This document shows, one piece after another, positions 57,585-64,000 of a stretch of 64,000 nucleotides of DNA (position 1 is the first letter of the stretch; each line of letters starts with the position of its first letter). Source of the DNA: Mermis nigrescens (lineage: Eukaryota > Nematoda > Enoplea > Mermithida > Mermithidae); NCBI GenBank assembly GCA_036768485.1, contig JAVLUZ010000169.1:1304936-1368935 (forward strand), given 5' to 3'. The position numbers and the translations under genes are program-made. Under the pieces are notes generated by a model that ran no database searches, was not told where the DNA came from, and saw nothing but the letters and a program-made list of their open reading frames with translations.

Positions 57585-58375
57585 TATCAAATAAATGCTA
57601 TAATCGCAATCTGCCGGCTTATCGTGTGAACTACGAGGGGCGTTAAGTAAGTTCGCGCTAGCTCTGCAACAACTTTTTTTCTGCCTGTGCTATCATCACA
57701 TCGGTTTGTTGCCCTCATACGTGCTGTACGTGCTTGCACTCACCATTTCTTTCTTCATAAGTTTTCAAGTGTCCTCTAGAAAATTTTTTAAACTGACGCC
57801 ATATTTTTAAAATTTGAAGAAATATTTGCCTACTCATACCTCAGGCACTGATTGACGTTTGGCTCTGAAATTTTGGTAGAGGAAAGGAACTTTAATTGAT
57901 GTTGATAATGCAATGTCAAAAACCTCACCTCAATCCCTTTTTATTTTTCCAGCGTCAAGCACTGTTTCTTCGAAGAGAGGTTATTTTACAAATTTTACCC
58001 AAAAATACAAAGAAATTAATTCAGCCAAAATATATAAATCAGAAGGCGAAAAGTCATCCCCAAAAACTCCTATGGCGTTGGATGAAAATATATGAATTAC
58101 TGACTTCATTCATTGAAAATCAAAAATATAACTAATTGTTTTTGTGGTTTTTGGATTACTTTTAATGTTGGGTAAAGTTAAAAACAATTTTTAGAAGAGG
58201 AAAATTTGCATAGAAAGAAATGGTGAGTGCAAGAACATACAACACATGCAGGGGAATGCTATGCAACAAACCGTATGATGATGCAGGAAAAAAATTTATT
58301 GCAAAACTAGCACGAACTTATTGAACGCCCCTTGTAGTTTTTAAATTTATGTTAAAAGTTGTGTGAAACAGACTA
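57585..58375 (+). mobile_element. TATAGTCTG-family MITE split by a mariner-like element
   Basis: The left piece (ATGCTATAATCGCAATCTG, 57,585-57,631) and right piece (TTTTTAAATTTATG to GAAACAGACTA, 58,337-58,375) are the two halves of a TATAGTCTG MITE. The 5' end of that MITE is missing. Confidence 0.7.
57634..58334. mobile_element. Mariner-like element, ~700 bp, non-autonomous
   Basis: Inverted ends CGAGGGGCGTTAAGTAAGTT and AACTTATTGAACGCCCCTTG, each bordered by TA (57,632-57,633 and 58,335-58,336), match the mariner pattern in both terminus and target. The interior has only short frames (79 and 60 residues) without a DDD transposase signature. The site interrupts the MITE at 57,585-58,375, so this insertion is younger than that MITE. 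Confidence 0.85.
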
Positions 58376-58656
58376 CAAGTGATAAAACTTTCATGGAAAA
58401 CGTGAGTTATTACAAACATTTGGAATCAGTCAATATTACCAAAAGTTCAAAACCCGATGCTTGCTATAAAAGTCCTGATCATTTTTGTGAAGTTTTATCT
58501 TACAGTCTCGCGCTTAAAAAATTAAGAAATCTCTTTTAGGCGCTGAAACGAGTTTTAAGCTTATTTTCGAGCCAACAGCTGTTTGTTTTATAGTCCATTT
58601 CATTTGACTTTTAGGTTCTTGAAAAATTTTAAAACGCCTACAAAAGTGGTTTAAAC

Positions 58657-58829
58657 TATAGTCTGTTTCACTTAACTTCGTGCATAAATTCTAAGAATTT
58701 TTGTCGACAGTAGGCCGAGGGTTACCATATTTATGTATATATCAGATCAATGCTGTATTCGCAATCTGTCAGCTTATTGCCTCAGACAGTTTTAAAATTT
58801 ATGACCAAAGTTATGTGAAACAGACTATA
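58657..58829 (+). mobile_element. MITE, TIR TATAGTCTGTTTCAC
   Basis: A 173-bp copy of the family, complete at both ends. Confidence 0.78.
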
Positions 58830-58845
58830 AGAGTATAGTTGTGAC

Positions 58846-59104
58846 CACACCTGGGCGGGAGGTTTGGGGTATGGACCCCCCAGAAACCAAAATATCCCCC
58901 CTAGAAATCAAAATACACCCCAGAATTCAATTTTTGAAAATTTTTTTCGTTTTTTCCGCAATTTTTTGATGCCAATGGATAGTGCTTGATGAGAAACGTC
59001 GAAAAATGGTGTTTTTATCGCCATACCACAAATTTTAAGGCCATTTTTCGACCTTCAAAAATCTCGCACCCCCCCCCCCAGAATTTTCTTGCTGCCCACG
59101 TATG
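58846..59104 (-). mobile_element. Small hAT MITE (CACACCTGGGC family), best-preserved copy
   Basis: A 259-bp copy with perfect 8-bp duplications GTTGTGAC at 58,838-58,845 and 59,105-59,112. Ends are CACACCTGGGCGGG and GCTGCCCACGTATG. Diagnostic interior phrases are TTTTTTGATGCCAATGGATA and GTGCTTGATGAGAAACGTCG. Confidence 0.93.
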
Positions 59105-59426
59105 GTTGTGACATTCTGCAGTATATCGGGCTACATATGATGAGACGCTTGCTGTTGCCTAACCGCATCACTGCATCGAAAGTTTTGACCACTCTTGTAG
59201 CTTGATTCACGCGGATAAAATTCAAGAGAAAGCCGCAAAGTTAAATGAAACAGACTATTACTTCGTGGTTTTCGACAAAATTGACAACAAAAGTGCTTCT
59301 CCGACAATAAGATGACAGATTGCGATTTTAGCATTGATCTGATATATAATTATCGTACCCTCGGCTTACTGTCGATAAAAAATTTAAAGTTTTTGCACGA
59401 AGGTATGTGAAGCAGACTATAACTAG

Positions 59427-59476
59427 CAAAGAAATGCTCCGATGGAACAAAAAAGGGGAATATACTTGGGATTGTG
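59427..59476 (+). mobile_element. Truncated TAGCAAAG unit at the Polinton boundary
   Basis: TAGCAAAGAAATGCTCCG onward matches the start of copies A-F for about 50 bp, through TTGGGATTGTG. It then departs abruptly from them (they continue AATTATCGAGG). The break marks the left junction of the element that follows. Confidence 0.7.
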
Positions 59477-59614
59477 AGAAAATTACACTAACCAGCTCTA
59501 CAATGGTTATGTTATTAGCAGCCGTGCTTAAGTATACATAGCATATGCTTACACAGAGGCTCGAAAGTATAGCGAGAAGTTCGCAAAAGTGCCTCAGTAA
59601 TGGGGCCGTACTAC

Positions 59615-59890
59615 ACAATAAAGCACGAAAGCATAGCGTGAACCGCCGAATTTCGGACGTTCTATTTTAAGCATAGCGTGAACCGCCGAACTCGGGCGTT
59701 CTATTTTAAGCTTGCACGAAGCGCCGAATTTCGGGCCATACTACTTTACTTTAAAGCATGAAAGTATAGGCCCGAATTGCCGAACTCGGTCGTTCTATTT
59801 TAAGCTTGGCACAAAGCGCCGAATTTCGGGCCATACTACTTCACTTTAAAGCACGAAAGTGTAGGCCCGAATTGCCGAACTTACTTCTTA
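59615..59890. repeat. ~118-bp tandem repeat in the presumed terminal repeat
   Basis: Two to three units contain GAAGCGCCGAATTTCGGGCC, then ATACTACTT.ACTTTAAAGC, then GGCCCGAATTGCCGAACT. The first part has shorter units with AGCATAGCGTGAACCGCCGA. If this is the Polinton terminal inverted repeat, an inverted match is expected at the other end, beyond the window. Confidence 0.75.
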
Positions 59891-60003
59891 CCCTCCAGCG
59901 ATGCCTAAGGCGTCTGCGTCCTGCCAATAACAGTTTCAATTTGTAGCGAAAAAATAAGGTGTGCACTGTCATTTCATACTCTGTGTACAATTTAGTGTGT
60001 ACG

Positions 60004-60089
60004 TCAGGTTATTTTGATTGCATCAGTCCTTACGCGTTTTTGAGATCGTTTCAGTTGCGCATCACTTCTGGCGCTTGTTATAACAATTG
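60004..60089 (-). pseudogene. Duplicated TBP C-terminal fragment
   Basis: The minus-strand frame IVITSARSDAQLKRSQKRV and onward to TGA at 60,004-60,006 matches the last 28 residues or so of the intact TBP (IVITGARNEAQLERFQKRV) at roughly two thirds of positions. Homology begins abruptly near 60,089. It is a partial tandem duplication lying about 390 bp downstream of the intact gene, now diverged and without a start. Confidence 0.75.
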
Positions 60090-60394
60090 GGGATGTCCTG
60101 TGCTTTTCCTTTTTAAGCTAAATTAGGGTCCATTGTTGTAACGGACCTTACAAAAATTGACTTAAAATCCAAAATCAGGGTAGTACTAAGACATTTATTA
60201 TAGTCCTATTATCTGTCCCCTACAACATAATTCTTATGGGTTAAAATGCGCTTGACCCGCCATCTTTTCGGTTGACCACTGTCCACCTTTCTCTCTTGAA
60301 AAACATATCCATGCATCACATAGAGTGTTCTTAACGTTTAGCGTATAGTACGTTTGTTTGGAGGTCATATCTTGAATAAACATTAACCTCGTGC

Positions 60395-60931
60395 TCAAAA
60401 TATTTTGAATGCATCAGTCAAACACGTTACGCGTTTTTGAAATCGTTCCAGTTGGGCTTCATTTCTTGCGCCTGTTATTACAATTTTTCCCGTCGTAAAA
60501 ATAAGGGCAGAGGGTGGGCCATCCGGAAATCGTATTTTCAAACCGGGGAATAATTCTTGTTCGTATTCAACAAATTTTTTGTGCGCTTGAGCAAGAGCGC
60601 GTAAATTTATATTTGCGCCTAAATTTCCCGAACCCACAATATTGCGAATTTTGTGTTCAGTTAGTTTTAGCTCGTATCCACTTTTCTCCAACATTTCGCA
60701 AATTTTTATGTTCGCAATTTTATTTTGTTCAACGCTTTTAGCACCAATGCATACCAATTTTCCCGAACTGAACAATAGGCCCGTTGCTTTTGGTTCGCTT
60801 ATTCGAATTATTGCCGCATTGAATCTTTTGTGGTCAAATTCCACTCCATCACAATTTCTCTTAATTTTATACAAATTTAAAAGCTTAGAAGAGACTCGAG
60901 CTGTAGAAACAACATTTCGAATCGTAACCAT
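60395..60931 (-). CDS. Viral TATA-binding protein (TBP) homologue
   Basis: A 178-residue protein covering the whole two-repeat TBP core with almost no N-terminal extension. Repeat 1 has VTIRNVVSTA, then the ATGLLFSSGKLVCIGAK strand-turn motif. Repeat 2 has KIRNIVGS, then YEQELFPGLKIRF, then ALIFTTGKIVITGAR. TBP binds TATA boxes and nucleates initiation by RNA polymerase II. The DNA-inserting Phe of repeat 1 (LLFSSGK) is in place. The frame is open upstream to a GTG at 60,961, but ATG at 60,929-60,931 is the likely start because a TATAAATA lies 34-41 bases before it. It is the last gene of the minus-strand cluster, 43 bp from the penton gene stop. The loop LGANINL differs from the cellular sequence I know at that position. 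Confidence 0.88.
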   Translation of the reverse strand: MVTIRNVVSTARVSSKLLNLYKIKRNCDGVEFDHKRFNAAIIRISEPKATGLLFSSGKLVCIGAKSVEQNKIANIKICEMLEKSGYELKLTEHKIRNIVGSGNLGANINLRALAQAHKKFVEYEQELFPGLKIRFPDGPPSALIFTTGKIVITGARNEAQLERFQKRVTCLTDAFKIF

Positions 60932-60964
60932 GATTGAGAATGATAAATTTTTAATAGACACGGC

Positions 60965-60972
60965 TATTTATA
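60965..60972 (-). promoter_or_regulatory. Candidate TATA box of the viral TBP gene
   Basis: TATAAATA on the minus strand, 34 bases upstream of the ATG at 60,931. It overlaps the 3' end of the preceding frame region (stop at 60,974). Spacing fits a start site a few bases before the ATG. Confidence 0.5.
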
Positions 60973-60973
60973 T

Positions 60974-61711
60974 CTAAAAATATGAAGGTTTAATTTTTCT
61001 AAAATGTAGCTTGACAATAACTTTTCCAGAAATAAACGGTATTAATAGATCCAAATCGTCTTTTATGTTTATTTCTATGCTAGAAATATCTTTTACGAGG
61101 ACGGGTATGTAGTGAGGAAAATCATAGATTCTGTCAATGATGTTAGGGTATGTTCCTTCCACGTTTATGATGCGCAAAAGAGGGGCTGAAACGTCTCCTA
61201 CGATCTGGGGTTCTAAAATATTTGCATAGACGTACAAGGTTTCAAGACCACCCCCCACCAAGTCCGGCTCCTTATCCGACCATCCTGTATCGTTTAGTAG
61301 TGTTTCTTTAAATCCTAAAATATGTGCTATTCTTTCGGACAGTTTCACTGATTTCACAAAGCGTTCGAGTATCATTACAGAAACCCGTTTTATTGAAGTG
61401 TAATAATTGAATTCTACTCCTTCTACTTTTTCTATACAAAATTTCATAGCCTCTATAAATTCCTGGATGGAGTCGTAGCATCCTTCCTGCATTTGAAGTT
61501 TATATTCAATACCATCTGCATCTATAACTTTAATTTCCGTTTCGTGTTTTCTTATTGTTTGCCAATTATGGGGGTAAATAAATTCCGAGAGACCACACTC
61601 CCAATCACCGATTAATTTTAATTTTTGCGGTAAATGTACAATAAACTTTGAAGGCGTATTTTGTCTATCGCTTATCGTGTTGCTAGGCAAAGTTATGTAA
61701 AATTGATCCAT
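60974..61711 (-). CDS. Polinton penton/minor-capsid candidate
   Basis: 245 residues starting MDQFYITLPSN. This N-terminal pattern (FYITLPSN, then NTPSKFIVHLP, then GDWECGLSEFIYPHNW) and the ending (PQIVGDVSAPLLRI, then GKVIVKLHF) are characteristic of a protein found beside the capsid gene in many animal Polintons. Predominantly beta-strand composition fits a single-jelly-roll penton-type protein at virion vertices, but that role is inferred from family position. The start overlaps the protease stop by 19 bases. The frame extends upstream only to a TTG, so the ATG at 61,709-61,711 is preferred. No breaks. Confidence 0.75.
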   Translation of the reverse strand: MDQFYITLPSNTISDRQNTPSKFIVHLPQKLKLIGDWECGLSEFIYPHNWQTIRKHETEIKVIDADGIEYKLQMQEGCYDSIQEFIEAMKFCIEKVEGVEFNYYTSIKRVSVMILERFVKSVKLSERIAHILGFKETLLNDTGWSDKEPDLVGGGLETLYVYANILEPQIVGDVSAPLLRIINVEGTYPNIIDRIYDFPHYIPVLVKDISSIEINIKDDLDLLIPFISGKVIVKLHFRKIKPSYF

Positions 61712-62201
61712 TTTTGACAAATTTGGTTTATGATAAAATCTTCATCTATGACTGAGGTGTTTATCTTAAATAGACTATTTACAAAACCCGTTACAAATTC
61801 ATCAGCATAACTTTTTTCTAAACTTTTTAAAATTAGTTTCATGGGCACCCCCTGTACCTCCAAATTAAAAAATAAACACACATTTGGCCGCACGTAGACG
61901 TTAGTGGCTGCTGCACGCATTTTTTATTATGCTTAATTTTTGTAGCATACTGTAGAATATAATTTTGTGTATGATTATCAGGCGCTAAGCCGTAGCTGTC
62001 GAAATAGTCGCACGAGTCATGCACGTCAAAATACATGCACGTCCAATGCGAACCAGGTTGGGTACTAGGGTCCATATTCATTACCAATGCAGCAGGTTTG
62101 CTAAAAATGGGTGGTAATTTATCGCTTGGGAAAACACCAAGAAAATTTTGACCGACCGCTTGGTCGCCTTTTAATACACTATTTAGTTGAAAGGTATTCA
62201 T
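61693..62201 (-). CDS. Adenovirus-type cysteine protease (adenain-like), one frameshift
   Basis: Maturation protease of the C5 type, which in adenoviruses cleaves capsid and core precursors. Visible catalytic features are His52 (GSHWTCMYFD), Asp68 (YFDSYG), a Gln at about 97-98 and the nucleophile Cys104 in TSTCGQMC. The first frame ends at TGA just after RYRGCP. The expected C-terminal helix region (MKLILKSLEKSYADEF onward) continues in the -1 frame to 61,693. The break coincides with a five-base C run on the plus strand (61,848-61,852). All catalytic residues precede it. ATG at 62,199-62,201 lies two bases after the capsid gene stop. Confidence 0.85.
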
Positions 62202-62203
62202 TT

Positions 62204-63504
62204 TTAAGCGTTATAATCATACATAACATTCCGGTTCTTATCTAGCATTACTAAATTATCAAACTCGGCATAAACAATCACTTCAAGGCCCGTATCGGGA
62301 ATTTTTTCGGCAAATGATATTTCAATGCTAGTTGTACCTTCCCTAATTAAATCCCAATGTCCGCCGTCATCTTCGTCTGGAGTCAAATCAAATGCAAACA
62401 GACACTGACCATTTTTGAACCCTTCTCTTGTCACACCGTTCCCTTTATTGTCCCGACTAATATCAAGTGTTTCGAATAATTGATCAAAAGCTCTAAGGTA
62501 CTTGTTATTTTTAAAGTCTAGCCTGAATGGGTGGGAGGGAAAGGTAACGCCCCCACAAATTACTTTTGCATCGTTTATACTGTATGATTTAAAATTGAAA
62601 GGAGATTTTTTTATATTTCCCCTATACGCATCTGCATCCACACATCCAAAAATAATGCGTCTAGGAAGCTGCCCTGAGAATAATGTGTTAAGGGGAGTAG
62701 ATTGACAAGTGCTAGGTATATGTATATTCATCATTGTAACTCTGCGCACGGGGTATTTAATAGTGTTTGATGCAAGTACTCTTTCGATAGCTAGTCCAGT
62801 GCTTTCTAAAATTTCTGCCTTTCGTACGCAAAACTTCATTTGTTGAATACTTAAATGCGCATTTTCGGCACCCTTAAAACTTTGCAAAACAAACGCGTCA
62901 GGATTTCTGTTTAATTCAAGCCTGACGTCAGTATAATTTAGTAAAAACCTGTCTTGTAAAAATAAATCAATGTGTAGTGGCGCGCTTAATTCAACTATAG
63001 TCTTATCTGCAAAAAATGCTATGCGTTTTCTCAATCCATAATTGTCTTCTGTGTCGTTATAACCCGGACTATCTACGATGTACAAAGCAGATTGCAAGTG
63101 CGAATTTTTAGCATCCCACCCATAATTCAGTTCAGTCTCTAAAAATGCTCTGTATGCATATTTATCTCCGCTGTCATGTACGAGCTTATTATTTAAAAAA
63201 GTTTCACTTGACGAAATAGAGTTTTGGCGATCAGATTTATAGGGCCTACATCAGGCGCTGTGCCATCAGCCTGAGGCGTTCCTTTAGATATAGAAATTTG
63301 CATGTAAATATAATTTTTGTTTAGCTGTAAGAAATGAGGATCTGGAGGAATATGAAATTCGTATGGGCCCTCATCAGTAACAGGGTTGGTCAGATTTATC
63401 TCATCCCAATACCCTCGTTTTATGGCTACCTGGGTAGGCGGTACAGTGAAAAAATCAAGTTCGCTTTTTGTACTAGCGACTGAGAATGAATCGATTAAAG
63501 ACAT
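62204..63504 (-). CDS. Double-jelly-roll major capsid protein (hexon-like), one frameshift
   Basis: The Polinton major capsid protein, about 433 codons overall, builds the icosahedral shell and is related to adenovirus hexon. The N-terminal part from 63,504 has the family signature DFFTVPPTQVAIKRG, then VGPINLIAKTLFRQV. It stops at 63,193. The rest, from about 63,195 down to TAA at 62,204, is in the -1 frame and includes VDSPGYNDTED, HIDLFLQDRFLLN, ARRI-like PRRIIFGCVDADAYRG and GVTFPSHPFRLDF. The break sits in a six-A run of the plus strand (63,195-63,200). Start codon and upstream stop share a base (TAATG), suggesting coupled translation or tight packing. Confidence 0.88.
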
Positions 63505-63926
63505 TATTTCTTTTTACTTCGTTTTTGAGTTGAAAATACGTCAACACGAAGTTCTTTTATAGGCTTGGGTCGGGTGCCCAAACCTCGCCCCGTTTGCCGT
63601 TGTAATTTGTCACTAGCTTGTTTTAGCAAATTAGCTGCGCCTTCTTTTCCGTGTGCTTGCATTGATTGAACAATATTACGGCCGTCGAGTACATCTGCGG
63701 CAATATGTGCACCCGTAGACAGAGCTTGTTTTCCCACACTAGATGCTGCTGATTTAAAAATAGGTATAGCCATCCGAAAAAGTGAACGGAAAAAGCTACC
63801 AAGTCCAGCCCCTCTTTGGTACGGCATTCCCTTGAACCCTACCATACCGTATCCGACCTGGGAAGCCTGGTCGGTATAGTAGTCTAACCAAGCGTTAAAA
63901 TTATCTGGATTGAATTGTTGTCTCAT
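63504..63926 (-). CDS. Small basic virion/core protein conserved in Polintons
   Basis: 140 residues. The pattern is WLDYYTDQASQVGYG, then PYQRGAGLGSFFRSLFRMA, then a stretch AAS(S)VGKQALSTGAHIAADVL with amphipathic-helix character, ending in a strongly basic tail (QKRSKKK). A protein of this kind sits directly upstream of the capsid gene in many animal Polintons and adintoviruses. It is compared with adenovirus membrane-lytic or core proteins, but its exact role is inferred. Frame intact. A TATAAAAG at 63,970-63,977 lies 44 bases before the ATG. Confidence 0.7.
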   Translation of the reverse strand: MRQQFNPDNFNAWLDYYTDQASQVGYGMVGFKGMPYQRGAGLGSFFRSLFRMAIPIFKSAASSVGKQALSTGAHIAADVLDGRNIVQSMQAHGKEGAANLLKQASDKLQRQTGRGLGTRPKPIKELRVDVFSTQKRSKKK

Positions 63927-63961
63927 TTTTTGTAAAATTCTTTTTAGTGTTTAATTATGCT

Positions 63962-64000
63962 TTAAATTTCTTTTATAGATTTATCCAGTATTTCAGTGGC
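63962..64000 (-). CDS. Possible 3' end of the next upstream viral gene
   Basis: The last 12 codons before TAA (63,962-63,964) read ATEILDKSIKEI. This could be the C-terminus of another element gene that continues beyond the window. It is far too short to assign. Confidence 0.25.
   Translation of the reverse strand, partial: ATEILDKSIKEI
63970..63977 (-). promoter_or_regulatory. Candidate TATA box for the capsid gene block
   Basis: TATAAAAG on the minus strand, 44 bases upstream of the ATG at 63,926. It may drive the small virion protein and the genes packed behind it. Confidence 0.4.

Larger units (their letters stand above)
59477..64000 (-). mobile_element. Left part of a Polinton/Maverick (adintovirus-like) element
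   Basis: From the junction at 59,477, where the sequence begins AGAAAATTACAC, to the window edge. It contains a terminal repeat-rich non-coding zone (59,477-60,390), then five minus-strand genes: TBP, penton-like protein, adenain-type protease, double-jelly-roll capsid protein and a small virion protein. Jelly-roll capsid genes with an adenovirus-type protease define the Polinton/adintovirus group. Polintons typically start with AG and make 6-bp duplications, so ATTGTG (59,471-59,476) would be the predicted target copy. Polymerase B, integrase and the packaging ATPase are not in the window. Apart from two frameshifts, the frames are long and clean, suggesting a fairly recent insertion. Confidence 0.8.

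Noticed and set aside
63180..63210. Programmed -1 frameshift in the capsid gene
   Set aside because: The T run in the coding strand is not in the right register for a standard X XXY YYZ slippery site, and capsid genes of this family are normally uninterrupted. A missing homopolymer base is simpler.

Overview
The window is AT-rich, intron-bearing eukaryotic DNA, most likely from an arthropod or other invertebrate. I cannot name the species. Very little is host coding sequence: I support three candidate 3' terminal exons (about 2.96-3.27, 30.24-31.15 and 37.45-37.91 kb), each with an acceptor-like site and a stop. Most of the rest is a dense, nested layer of DNA transposons. Several can be delimited to the base because their target-site duplications survive.

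Layout. 0.25-1.86 kb: hAT-type element with arrays of a CGACATTAGAGCGCG motif at both ends. 2.9-3.4 kb: lysine-rich terminal exon. 3.9-7.35 kb: first copy of a roughly 3.4-kb foldback repeat (called family R here) full of GTGTAAAGTTTACAC-like motifs and ending in a TAGCAAAG inverted-repeat unit. 7.58-15.12 kb: a 7.5-kb hAT-like element that is almost entirely one palindrome, with a C-terminal TATA-binding-protein (TBP) half-gene in each arm. 16-23 kb: more family R with local tandem amplification. 23-30 kb: small hAT elements, a minisatellite and a GC-ended hAT element. 30.2-31.2 kb: exon for a single-pass membrane protein with a 13-unit cytoplasmic repeat. 33.2-36.4 and 54.5-57.6 kb: two family R copies in inverted orientation, about 18 kb apart. 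Between them lie a Ser/Thr-rich exon, an AT microsatellite, a LINE tail, nested hAT elements, a decayed Ty3/gypsy-like gag and two Harbinger-type elements. 57.6-59.4 kb: a mariner-like element and further small elements.

59.48-64.0 kb is the most interesting part. It is the left end of a Polinton/Maverick (adintovirus-like) element, with genes packed on the minus strand: a small basic virion protein, a double-jelly-roll major capsid protein, an adenovirus-type cysteine protease, a penton/minor-capsid candidate, and finally a full-length divergent TBP. The capsid and protease frames are each broken by one frameshift at a homopolymer. The polymerase, integrase and packaging ATPase expected of the family would lie beyond 64,000. 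A TBP in a capsid-gene cluster, with TATA-like boxes upstream of two genes, suggests virus-encoded control of transcription. The TBP fragments in the unrelated-looking 7.5-kb palindrome share features with this viral TBP that I do not recall from cellular TBP.
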